In this document: positions 9,227 through 17,457 of the stretch, piece after piece
Layout: the number at the start of each line of letters is the position of its first letter
How positions within the stretch are numbered: position 1 is the stretch's first letter
Assembly (NCBI RefSeq): GCF_051488665.1
Contig: NZ_JBPSEG010000015.1
Location: 1 to 62,263, forward strand
Direction: 5' to 3'
DNA from: Melioribacter sp051488665
Lineage (GTDB): Bacteria; Bacteroidota; Ignavibacteria; Ignavibacteriales; Melioribacteraceae
Length of the DNA: 62,263 nucleotides
Position numbers and translations under genes: made by a program
The notes under the pieces: generated by a model
Databases searched by the model: none
Told to the model about the DNA's origin: nothing
Seen by the model: only the letters and a program-made list of their open reading frames with translations

Positions 9227-12200
9227 TAACAAGCTTATCTATTTCCTTCATTTCTGATGAAAGATGATTTTTTATTTCAAGACGAAGTCTGCCGAGACGC
9301 GTAGCCGTCAGTTGATTTTGAGGCGGATTTTCCAGAAGATATTTTTCCGCTTTTTTATGCGCAATCTCGCTCAATTGGGCAAGTCTCATATGCGTCTCTT
9401 CGTTTTCATCAAATCTCGGAAAATATATATCGAGAATTTTTTTGTGTACATGGCGAGCTCCAAATAATCCTCTTGCTTGAAAGTCTTTCATTAATTTATT
9501 TGGAATATTTGAATTCAATATAGATGAAAGGAAAAAAGCTTCTTCAATATTTGCTGCATATAATACATACGATACACTCTCTGCAACAAAAGTTAAATCC
9601 AATCTTTCTCTGTCTACAACCGTTGCGTTTGCATCCTTTGCCGAGGAATTATATAACACCAAATATTGCGCATTAAGCTTTTGTTCAGTTAATCCTCTCT
9701 GATAATCCAATCTATCATTCGAAGTCATTTTTTTTGATTTTTCGGTTTTATAAATATTCCAGATATTTTCGGCATTCTTAAACCATTTTGAAGCGTTCAA
9801 ATAGCCTTCCTGTCTTAGTTCGTCGGAGGAAAGGAGTTTTATTTCTTTTTCGTTTTTATCATTTGTTATTATAATAGCCGGCAAAACTATTAAATCGGGA
9901 TTATAAAGGGCAAAAGGAAGAATACTTTTAGCGAGTGCGGTTCTGAAAAGAAACCGGCTTTCGATTTTTCCTTTAAACTCGAGTCCTTTCCAAGGTTTTT
10001 TTGCGTCGTTTTTGATTGCTTCCGAAGTTTTAATATTCAATATCCTGTCGCGAAAATCATCGGGCGTTTCCTGATCCAGATCTACAAAGTAGAAACATCT
10101 CGGCACAATCGTGGCTCCTTGTTTGAATAATTTTTTGTACGGATTTTCTTTATCGTTGGATTTAGATTTACGCGTCGAAAAGGCGGAAGCGTTTCCTTGT
10201 TTTATATAACGCCATTTAACAATTGTTTCTTTGATATAATCCTTTGCAATTAAAAGATTGCAGTTGTTGTCCGGTAGGTTCCCTTCGATTATTTTTCCGT
10301 TAACAACGGTAACTTTCTCTTTTTTAATTTTCTTTTCGGCAAAGAAAACGCAGCTTGGAATTTTGAATAGCGGATTGACATCTTTCAAATCCCATACATT
10401 ATAGATTTTAAATCCGACTGCTTTGCCGTTGCGTGTATTTTCGTGATGATCGGCGCTAAAAAAGCTTCTGGGAAGCACGAAAGCAATTTTGCCTTCATTA
10501 TTCAGAAAATATCCGCTGCAATATGCAAAGAAAATTGCGGCTATTTCAAGGTGTGGAAAATTTGCCACTTTTTGAGGTTTAACATGAAGTTTTTCCGCTA
10601 ACGAATTTAGAATATTCTGATATTCTTCATTTCTAATCGAACTATAAGTAAACCATGGAGGATTGCCGACGATATAATCGAACTTGCCGGCAAGGAAATA
10701 CGGTTTATACAGATTTTGGACAATAAACTTCCAGATGCTGTCTCTCCCTTTTTCTTTAACGGATTTCAATCCGGTATAAATTTTATAAAAGCTTTGAATA
10801 ATTTGTTTGTTTGCGCCCGATTTATTTCCTATTCTTTCAACAAAGTGTCTTCTGAAAATCTTTTCAAAAACTTCTTCCGATTCATTCTTTTTGCCCATAG
10901 TTTGTTCGGCAAGGTCGTCGCAAATGGCGAGAGCCTCGTCAAACATTTTAACGTCTTCGAGTATCTGTGTAGTTAATGAATATTTATCCCTGTCGATATT
11001 CAATAGAAACTCATTGCCGAAAAGATTTTCCACTCCTTCGGGAGCAAGGAGCGTATTTGCAAGAATAATATTTAAATAAATCGGTTTTCTGGCGTTTTTA
11101 ATATCCTTACCGAGCGCAAGTAATAAGGTCGTTTTAGATATTTGTACGCTGAGCGGGTGGATATCAATACCATAAATCCGTTCGTTGATTTCTTCGACTG
11201 AAATATCGGGATATAACTCTTTTATTCTATGAATAGCAGCCCTTAAAAAAGACCCGCTCCCGCAAGCTGGGTCGAGTATTTTATCTTTCTTTGTAAATTC
11301 AAACTCGTTTACAATTCTTTCGCAAAGCCAATCCGGAGTGTAATACTCTCCGAGCGCATGTCTTGTGTCAATGTCGATTAATTCCTGATAGACGCCTTTG
11401 AGAATATCCTCGTTTACTTCGGTAAAATCGAAATTGGATATTTCCTGGGCAATCAGCCTGAACACTTTTTTCAAATTGTTATAACTTCGTTCGGTATTAA
11501 CCCAATGGAAAAAATCGTTATCGACAAAATTGAGTATGTTATATCTATGAAAAATTGTTCCGTCTAATACGGCTCTCATTTCGTTGTCGTCTATATAGTC
11601 GTCGTTGGATAAAACGCTATACGCCAACATTTTTGAAAAAATGCTAAGGTATGTATGAATTAGAAAAATGTTGTCCCTTGCTTCGAAAGAACCGTATGCG
11701 ATGCTCAAAAACTTACTCCACTGTTCGTAAGAAACCTGAACTTCCCCGAACTTCTTTGCTTCGTTAAACCACTTATATAGTTCGCGGAACGATTCGATAA
11801 AAATATTGCTTTGGTAGCCGAAAGCTTCTTCGATTCTTTTTAAAGTCGCTTTTTGTTTTTCTTCTTTGAATAGAAAGCGGTCAATCCAATAATAAAATTC
11901 TTCTGCGTTTCGTTCGTTCAGCGAAAACGATGCGCTACGAATTTCATTTAGGATAAGTTCGTGTTCCCTAAGCGATTCGATCTTCTCAAGACAGTTTACA
12001 TCCGGCGCAAAAACCTTCCAGTTAATAAAATCCGAGGCGATTAAAGTAAAATTATAACCTTCTCCCTCTCTTAATTGTCCCAGGAGATAACCGGCTAATT
12101 GCTCCTTTGCATGATTGAGAGTTTTCTTTAGGTCGTTTTCAAATTCGATAATAATATGATTGTAAAGCGTGTCTGCGCTTCCTTTGTGCAGCTTATCTTT

Positions 12201-12389
12201 TCGTGGAATATTTACAACTGTTTTTTCGGCTCCGAGCGTAATTTTGTCAATTAGCTCGAGAATTGTTTGGTCGCTTGAATACAGCCGATTTAACAAATCT
12301 TTAAATGCCTCTTTTTTTGTCAGTTCTTTATTAGCCGATTTGATTTTAGTTAAATAATCCCTGATAAGAGATAGCTTTGTGTTTTCCAT
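9210..12389 (-). CDS. Eco57I-like type IIG/N6-adenine methyltransferase-restriction protein
   Basis: A 1059-residue single-chain DNA modification protein, probably also an endonuclease. Central N6-adenine methyltransferase motifs: motif I DPACGSGSFL (about 373-382), an acidic IDIHPLS (motif II) and catalytic motif IV IVGNPPWFTY (about 573-582). The C-terminal third (after about 750) fits a target-recognition region. The N-terminal portion contains GSADTLYNHIIIEFENDL (about 70-87), which resembles the PD-(D/E)xK core seen in this family. However, the usual ExK Lys is Glu here (EFE), so cleavage activity is uncertain. No separate specificity or restriction gene is nearby. The stop codon lies in the repeat array. 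It is the main cargo between two near-identical repeat arrays, suggesting acquisition as a cassette. Type I HsdM and BREX PglX are alternatives I consider less likely. Confidence 0.8.
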   Translation of the reverse strand: MENTKLSLIRDYLTKIKSANKELTKKEAFKDLLNRLYSSDQTILELIDKITLGAEKTVVNIPRKDKLHKGSADTLYNHIIIEFENDLKKTLNHAKEQLAGYLLGQLREGEGYNFTLIASDFINWKVFAPDVNCLEKIESLREHELILNEIRSASFSLNERNAEEFYYWIDRFLFKEEKQKATLKRIEEAFGYQSNIFIESFRELYKWFNEAKKFGEVQVSYEQWSKFLSIAYGSFEARDNIFLIHTYLSIFSKMLAYSVLSNDDYIDDNEMRAVLDGTIFHRYNILNFVDNDFFHWVNTERSYNNLKKVFRLIAQEISNFDFTEVNEDILKGVYQELIDIDTRHALGEYYTPDWLCERIVNEFEFTKKDKILDPACGSGSFLRAAIHRIKELYPDISVEEINERIYGIDIHPLSVQISKTTLLLALGKDIKNARKPIYLNIILANTLLAPEGVENLFGNEFLLNIDRDKYSLTTQILEDVKMFDEALAICDDLAEQTMGKKNESEEVFEKIFRRHFVERIGNKSGANKQIIQSFYKIYTGLKSVKEKGRDSIWKFIVQNLYKPYFLAGKFDYIVGNPPWFTYSSIRNEEYQNILNSLAEKLHVKPQKVANFPHLEIAAIFFAYCSGYFLNNEGKIAFVLPRSFFSADHHENTRNGKAVGFKIYNVWDLKDVNPLFKIPSCVFFAEKKIKKEKVTVVNGKIIEGNLPDNNCNLLIAKDYIKETIVKWRYIKQGNASAFSTRKSKSNDKENPYKKLFKQGATIVPRCFYFVDLDQETPDDFRDRILNIKTSEAIKNDAKKPWKGLEFKGKIESRFLFRTALAKSILPFALYNPDLIVLPAIIITNDKNEKEIKLLSSDELRQEGYLNASKWFKNAENIWNIYKTEKSKKMTSNDRLDYQRGLTEQKLNAQYLVLYNSSAKDANATVVDRERLDLTFVAESVSYVLYAANIEEAFFLSSILNSNIPNKLMKDFQARGLFGARHVHKKILDIYFPRFDENEETHMRLAQLSEIAHKKAEKYLLENPPQNQLTATRLGRLRLEIKNHLSSEMKEIDKLVKKIVG

Positions 12390-12613
12390 TGTAAATGCTA
12401 TGATTTATTGTAAATCGTTAAACGCATTGTCTTGTTTTGCCCTGCACGCTTAAATTAAAGACTCGACTTTTCTTCCAATAATAATCTTTATGGTTTAAGA
12501 TAACAAAAATCGTCGATATGTAAATGAGATAATTTATGTATTTTATCGACGGTAAATGAAAATCTTTCCTATAATCGCGCTTTCTCCTTGATTGGAATTA
12601 AAATTCCGACGAG

Positions 12614-12910
12614 ATGTCAAAAGGGTATATGTACATATTAAAATGCTCTGACGGCAGTTATTATACGGGAAGCACAAAAGATATCGAACGCAGACTTTGG
12701 GAACATCAACATCAAATTGGAGCAAAGTACACAAAGAGCAGACAACCCGTTGAATTAATCTATTATGAGGAGTATGACAGAATTGACGAGGCATATTATC
12801 GCGAGAAACAAGTTCAGGGCTGGCGCAGACAAAAGAAAGAAGCTCTAATTAACGGTTGCCCCGAATTGCTGCCTCAACTTGCTAAAAAAGTGTTTAGAAA
12901 GAAGGGATAA
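12614..12910 (+). CDS. Small GIY-YIG domain nuclease (UPF0213/YhbQ-like)
   Basis: A 98-residue single-domain GIY-YIG protein. The family signature is present: GYMYILKCSDGSYYTGSTKD (Y-x-Y and YTG), followed by the catalytic Arg of DIERRLWEH and a Glu in the REKQVQGW segment. Members of this short family cleave DNA; cellular roles are poorly defined. The ATG at 12614 has no strong ribosome site. It is divergent from the restriction-modification gene (224-bp gap) and its stop codon is followed within about 14 bp by repeat array 2. Being the only nuclease beside a REP-like repeat family makes it a candidate partner of the repeats; that is inference. Confidence 0.85.
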   Translation: MSKGYMYILKCSDGSYYTGSTKDIERRLWEHQHQIGAKYTKSRQPVELIYYEEYDRIDEAYYREKQVQGWRRQKKEALINGCPELLPQLAKKVFRKKG

Positions 12911-12923
12911 CTTTCAATACCCC

Positions 12924-13291
12924 CGCGTTTCGCGTTTCGCGTTTCGATACGCCCGATAAATCGGGCTACTCAACGCTCGGTTTAAATGCAAAACTGCTTA
13001 GTAGTTTTGTGTGGGCATAGATTTCAAAACAAGCAAGGTTGCTGAGTAGTTTTAAGCGAAGCGAAGAATGGAAATCAAGTCGGGTTAAATTACTTCTGAA
13101 TGTATGAAGATTCTAAGTCTAATTTCTCATAATTATGTCCAATTCATTCTTCCCGCATTTCGATACGCCCGATAAATCGGGCTACTCAACGCTCGATTTA
13201 AATGCAAAACTGCTAAATAGTTTTGTGCAAGCATAAATTTCAATAGAAGCAAGGTTGCTGAGTAGTCCGAAGGACGTATCGAAGCAACCGG
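12924..13291. repeat. REP-like tandem array 2 (about 1.6 units)
   Basis: A leader of three GCGTTTC-type units, then monomer starts at 12945 and 13161 (216 bp apart), the second being the shortened terminal unit with the closing arm (AGTAGTCCGAAGGACG) and ending at ACCGG. The block 12945-13291 is nearly identical to 8863-9209, so the restriction gene and the GIY-YIG gene are bracketed by a direct repeat of about 350 bp. The remainder (13292-13503) is AT-rich and holds only the leader of the next gene, with AAGGAGGA at 13493-13500. Confidence 0.9.
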
Positions 13292-13503
13292 GTGCATGTG
13301 AACAAAATCAATTTACAATCCATAACTGAAAAAATAACTTGCAAATTTCATCTACATAACTTTATTTGTATTGGAAATAATAAAATCAAACCATCTAAAG
13401 GGGTTATTTTTCGAGTATTTCTTTGTTTTAAAGAGGGCGTTAAACGAAAGGATTGCAGTAAATAAATAGATAAAAACAACTACTCCACAATGAAGGAGGA
13501 TTT

Positions 13504-15060
13504 ATGAGAACCAAGACGATCCTTTCGTTTATGATCTTATTTATATCATTTAATATTTATGCGCAACCGCTTCTGTCAATAGGTTCTGCATACAATCTAA
13601 CCCAAGAACCGAAAAGCACAATCAGATATCAGTTGGATGTTCCCGCCCCGTGCGAATTAAGATTCAAATTCCAAAATTGGAAGTCGACGTACAACTGGGG
13701 TTTAGATTATGATCGACTCTATATTTATAACGCTTCTTTAGAGCCGATTGGAATAGAAGGTAATTTTACCGGGGAAGGGGATCCCTATATTTTTCATATG
13801 ATGGAAACCGATTCGGTTTATATTACTCGCATTGGCAAAGCCGGTATATATTATGTTGACATTCATTCTGGCGAAGCATGGGATTGGCCGCAGGGACAGA
13901 CGACGCAAAATTTTACTCTTTCGATCGAAGCGACTTATGCTCAAGATCAACATGAGCCTAACGACGAATTTACCTCGGCGACACGACTTTCAATCGGCAG
14001 TGACTTAATTGCTTATCAGTGGCGGTTTATAAATAATAGTTATGTATATAATGACGAAGATTATTACAAAATTGATTTACCCTCGCCGGGCAGATTAAAG
14101 CTTGAAATTGTGGATTGGATGGCAACCCTTAACTGGGGCTTGGATTACGATCGTGTTTATGTATATAATGAAATTTTCGAAGCAATTGGTTCTCGCAGCG
14201 GCGACGACGGCAATCCTTATTGGAACTGGATGTTGAGCAATCCCGACGAAGACAGTCTCAATTTTACACACGGCGGAACGTATTATCTTAGATTTCACAG
14301 TGGCGTTGGTTATAGCACAACACCTTACAAAATCAAAACGGTATTTATTCCTGTAAACGACATCTATGAACCGAACGACGATATTTCTACAGCCGCCGAC
14401 GCGGAGTTAGGAAAAGAATTATTTGCCTATCAGTGGAAGTCTCTTGACATGAATACAAATATATATAATGACGAAGATTACTATAAAATAGCGGTCCCGG
14501 ATTCGGGAACTCTTACAATTACTGTCAAAAATTGGAAGGCAACGGTAAGCTGGGTTACTGATTTTGATCGGTTATATTTGTATGATTCGAACGGCATACC
14601 GGTCGGCGCTGCCGGCTCCGATCCTTACGTTGGTCGTATGATGTACACTAATCCTTATACCATAAATGTCGAAATTTCGTCTGCTGGCGTTTATTATGTT
14701 AGGCTTCATAGCGGAAACGGAGTATCAACGCAGCCGTATAGTATTCAATTCGATTTTGAAGGTACAACTAACTTGGAATCCGAATCTTCTTTGCCGACAG
14801 AATATGAATTGAAACAAAATTATCCCAATCCGTTCAATCCCGTTACGAAAATAAAATATGAATTGCCGGAAAGAAGTCATGTAAAACTAACAGTGTATAA
14901 TTCTCTTGGGGAAGAAGTCGCGGAATTAATTAACAAAGAGAAAGCGGCGGGAAGTTATGAAATAGAATTTGACGGAAGCGGCTTGCCCAGCGGAATATAT
15001 TATTATACTATACAATCAGGCGCTTACAAGTTGACCCGGAAGATGATATTGTTGAAGTAA
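13504..15060 (+). CDS. Secreted protein of three beta-sandwich repeats with T9SS sorting domain
   Basis: A 518-residue exported protein of unknown function. The signal peptide MRTKTILSFMILFISFNIYA is followed by three repeats of about 130 residues (about 25-150, 155-290, 295-420). Each carries the same landmarks: YNDEDYYKI-type opening, an NW-x-A/S-T-x-x-W core, D(Y/F)DRxYxY and a YYxRxHSG close. The pattern resembles bacterial pre-peptidase C-terminal/CBM-like domains that bind carbohydrate or calcium. The last 80 residues are a type A T9SS domain almost identical to that of the gene ending at 8578. No catalytic motif is visible, so an adhesin, carbohydrate-binding or scaffold role is possible. 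A strong AAGGAGGA ribosome site precedes the ATG. Confidence 0.75.
   Translation: MRTKTILSFMILFISFNIYAQPLLSIGSAYNLTQEPKSTIRYQLDVPAPCELRFKFQNWKSTYNWGLDYDRLYIYNASLEPIGIEGNFTGEGDPYIFHMMETDSVYITRIGKAGIYYVDIHSGEAWDWPQGQTTQNFTLSIEATYAQDQHEPNDEFTSATRLSIGSDLIAYQWRFINNSYVYNDEDYYKIDLPSPGRLKLEIVDWMATLNWGLDYDRVYVYNEIFEAIGSRSGDDGNPYWNWMLSNPDEDSLNFTHGGTYYLRFHSGVGYSTTPYKIKTVFIPVNDIYEPNDDISTAADAELGKELFAYQWKSLDMNTNIYNDEDYYKIAVPDSGTLTITVKNWKATVSWVTDFDRLYLYDSNGIPVGAAGSDPYVGRMMYTNPYTINVEISSAGVYYVRLHSGNGVSTQPYSIQFDFEGTTNLESESSLPTEYELKQNYPNPFNPVTKIKYELPERSHVKLTVYNSLGEEVAELINKEKAAGSYEIEFDGSGLPSGIYYYTIQSGAYKLTRKMILLK
14815..15060 (+). repeat. 246-bp direct repeat, copy 2 (T9SS sorting-domain coding)
   Basis: Partner of 8333-8578, 6482 bp away in the same orientation and fully colinear. 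As in copy 1, the similarity extends beyond the stop codon into a CAATTTGAAAGCGCGTTTCC leader and a REP-like unit. Homologous recombination between the copies would remove the restriction gene, the GIY-YIG gene and most of the gene at 13504, and leave one intact sorting domain. Confidence 0.85.
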
Positions 15061-15090
15061 TCAAAGATATGATATTAATACAATTTGAAA

Positions 15091-15262
15091 GCGCGTTTCC
15101 CGCGTTTCGCGTTTCGATACGCCCGATAAATCGGGCTACTCAACGCTCGGTTTAAATGCAAAGCTGCTAAATAGTTTTGTGCAAGCATAAATTTCAATAG
15201 AAGCAAGGTTGCTGAGTAGTCCGAAGGACGTATCGAAGCAACCGGTTAGCCCGCAATCTTCT
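15091..15262. repeat. REP-like unit 3 (single terminal-type unit)
   Basis: A GCGTTTC leader and one complete short unit starting at 15115 with CGATACGCCCGATAAATCGG and closing with the opposed arm and GAAGCAACCGG near 15243. It corresponds to the last, shortened unit of arrays 1 and 2, which suggests this roughly 130-bp form is the basic element and the 216-bp monomers its expanded form. It matches array 1 a further 19 bases to 15262 with two mismatches. Confidence 0.88.
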
Positions 15263-15332
15263 CCTCTCTTCCGGGCATCGGAACTGTCCGTTTTTTATAT
15301 TAGTCAGTAAAATAAATCAAACAGGAGAAGTA

Positions 15333-17426
15333 ATGAAAAAACTGCGCTTTTCATTTGTAATAATCACGCTGCTGATTTTCAATATAGCCGTCAGGGGAAT
15401 ACCGGGCGAGGGGATGTATCCCTTGAGCGAATTGAAAAAACTCGATTTAAAGAAACTCGGCTTTAATCTGAGCTTGAACGACATTTATAATCCGGACGGA
15501 ATCAGCTTGATAAATGCGATTGTAAATATAGGCGGATGCACCGGTTCGTTCGTCTCGGAAAACGGATTGATACTTACAAACCACCATTGCGCGTTTGGAG
15601 CCGTAAGCCGCGCCAGCACGCCCGAAAACAACTATCTTGAAAACGGTTTTTATGCAGCTGGCATTAAAGACGAAATTCCCGCAGCAGGATATACCGTAAG
15701 GATTACGGAATCTTATAAAGACGTTAGCGACGAAGTGCTGGCGGGACTCGACGAAATATCCGACTTTGCAGAACGGAGCCGCGTTATCGAAAAACGAATG
15801 AACGAGATTGCCGCGCGCGAAAAAGACGAAGCCAACGCTATCGATGCGGAAGTATCCGAAATGTTTCCGGGCAAATCTTATATTCTTTTCAAATACAAAA
15901 TTATCAAAGACGTTAGACTCGTATACGTGCCGCCACGTTCAATAGGCGAATTCGGCGGCGAAACCGATAATTGGATATGGCCGCGTCATACAGGCGATTT
16001 TTCGTTTCTTCGCGCCTACGTTGCTCCTGACGGCTCCTCCGCAGAGTATTCGGAAAACAACGTGCCTTACCGTCCGCAAAAATTCTTAAAAATCAATCCC
16101 GGCGGAGTTAAAGAAAACGACTTTGTATTTATACTCGGCTATCCCGGCAGAACGTATAGAAACTATCCGGCGTGGTTTCTGGATTACCAGCAAAATTATT
16201 TTCTGCCTTATAACGAACAACTCTATTCGAATATGATCGACGCTCTCGAAAATCTGAGCGAGAACGATAAAGCTCTCGAATTGAAATACGCTCCTTTTAT
16301 CAAAGGACTTTCTAACGCGATGAAAAATTACAGAGGCAAAATGCTTGGCATTCGTAAACTCGAACTCCTGAAAAAAGAATACGAAGAAGACAGAAAACTG
16401 AAAGATTTCATCGACGGCAATCCCGAACTCGAAGAAAAGTACGGCAATCTTTTTGACGAACTCGAAAGCGTTTACAACAAACTATTCGATAATATTCGTC
16501 CGTCGATGTGGCTGAACAGACTTTATCGTTTTTCGAACGTAATTAATTACGCCGACGGTTTATTAAATCAAATAGAAGGCAAACCCGCCAACGATATTAA
16601 TAAAATTTATTCGCGTATCGACCTTCCATTTGAAAAAGCATTCCTCGGTAAAATGTTGAACGACGCGTTAACTTTTTCTGAGCTCTCGTCCGTCGAAGCC
16701 GTGAACGATTTTGTTAAAGATTCCGATACTAAGACGTTTGTGAACAAACTGGTCGGCTCGAAATTCCTCGCGGAAGAAACCGTAAATAAATTAATAAACG
16801 GCGATTTCAATTATTCCGACATTAATCCGGAAGAAGATTTATTGTTGGCGTTTGTCGCCTCTTTAAGAAAACAAAAAGACGAACTGAATGAAATTTCCGA
16901 TTATGTCGACGGCAAGTTGAATATGCTTCTGCCTCAATATATCGAAGTAAGAAAACTTTACGAAGGCAAGTCGTTTATTCCCGATGCCAACGGCACTCTG
17001 AGAATGACTTACGGCAATATAAAAGGATACGAGCCGAGAGACGCGGTTTATTACAAACCGATAACAACGCTTGAAGGCGTTATCGAAAAAAGTTATCTCG
17101 GCAACGAATATGCAGTTCCGGACAATCTCAGAACAGCTTACGACCAAAAGAAATTCGGCGAGTTTTTCGACTCCTCGGTAGGCGGAGTTCCCGTTGCAAT
17201 TTTATACAATACCGACACAACCGGCGGAAATTCCGGAAGTCCCGTAATGAATGCCAACGGCGAATTAGTAGGTCTGAATTTCGACCGTTGTTTCGAAGCA
17301 ACTATTAACGACTATGCCTGGAACGATTCCTACAGTCGATCCATCGGCGTCGATATCCGATATATTCTGTGGATAGCCAAATATGTGGACAATGCAGATC
17401 GTATAATCGAAGAGGTAATTAAATAA
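15333..17426 (+). CDS. Peptidase S46 family dipeptidyl-peptidase (DPP11-like)
   Basis: A 697-residue exported serine exopeptidase that releases dipeptides from peptide N-termini. Signal peptide (residues 1-22), then a chymotrypsin-like double-barrel fold interrupted by a helical domain. The catalytic His lies in LILTNHHCAFG (about residue 86), the Asp probably in ETDNWIWPRHTGDF, and the Ser in TGGNSGSPV (about 632). After the Ser, the sequence reads LVGLNFDRCFEA. The Arg there corresponds to the position that is Arg in Asp/Glu-specific DPP11 and Gly in DPP7, so specificity for acidic P1 residues is inferred. No T9SS tail. A shared terminator lies between it and the subtilase gene. Confidence 0.88.
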   Translation: MKKLRFSFVIITLLIFNIAVRGIPGEGMYPLSELKKLDLKKLGFNLSLNDIYNPDGISLINAIVNIGGCTGSFVSENGLILTNHHCAFGAVSRASTPENNYLENGFYAAGIKDEIPAAGYTVRITESYKDVSDEVLAGLDEISDFAERSRVIEKRMNEIAAREKDEANAIDAEVSEMFPGKSYILFKYKIIKDVRLVYVPPRSIGEFGGETDNWIWPRHTGDFSFLRAYVAPDGSSAEYSENNVPYRPQKFLKINPGGVKENDFVFILGYPGRTYRNYPAWFLDYQQNYFLPYNEQLYSNMIDALENLSENDKALELKYAPFIKGLSNAMKNYRGKMLGIRKLELLKKEYEEDRKLKDFIDGNPELEEKYGNLFDELESVYNKLFDNIRPSMWLNRLYRFSNVINYADGLLNQIEGKPANDINKIYSRIDLPFEKAFLGKMLNDALTFSELSSVEAVNDFVKDSDTKTFVNKLVGSKFLAEETVNKLINGDFNYSDINPEEDLLLAFVASLRKQKDELNEISDYVDGKLNMLLPQYIEVRKLYEGKSFIPDANGTLRMTYGNIKGYEPRDAVYYKPITTLEGVIEKSYLGNEYAVPDNLRTAYDQKKFGEFFDSSVGGVPVAILYNTDTTGGNSGSPVMNANGELVGLNFDRCFEATINDYAWNDSYSRSIGVDIRYILWIAKYVDNADRIIEEVIK

Positions 17427-17457
17427 AAAGCGCGGGCGCATAGCCCGCTTTTTTTTA
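17427..17457. terminator. Bidirectional terminator
   Basis: Stem GCGGGC (17432-17437) and GCCCGC (17443-17448) around a 5-base loop, with an A-run on one side and eight or more T on the other. It lies between the converging S46 and subtilase genes and can serve both. Confidence 0.88.

Noticed and set aside
9210..12389. BREX PglX or type I HsdM
   Set aside because: No pglZ, brxC, hsdS or hsdR nearby; the single long chain with N-terminal nuclease-like and C-terminal recognition regions fits the Eco57I-like group better.
8609..15262. CRISPR array
   Set aside because: Repeat period is 216 bp with conserved interior and no short direct repeat with unique spacers; no cas genes are nearby.
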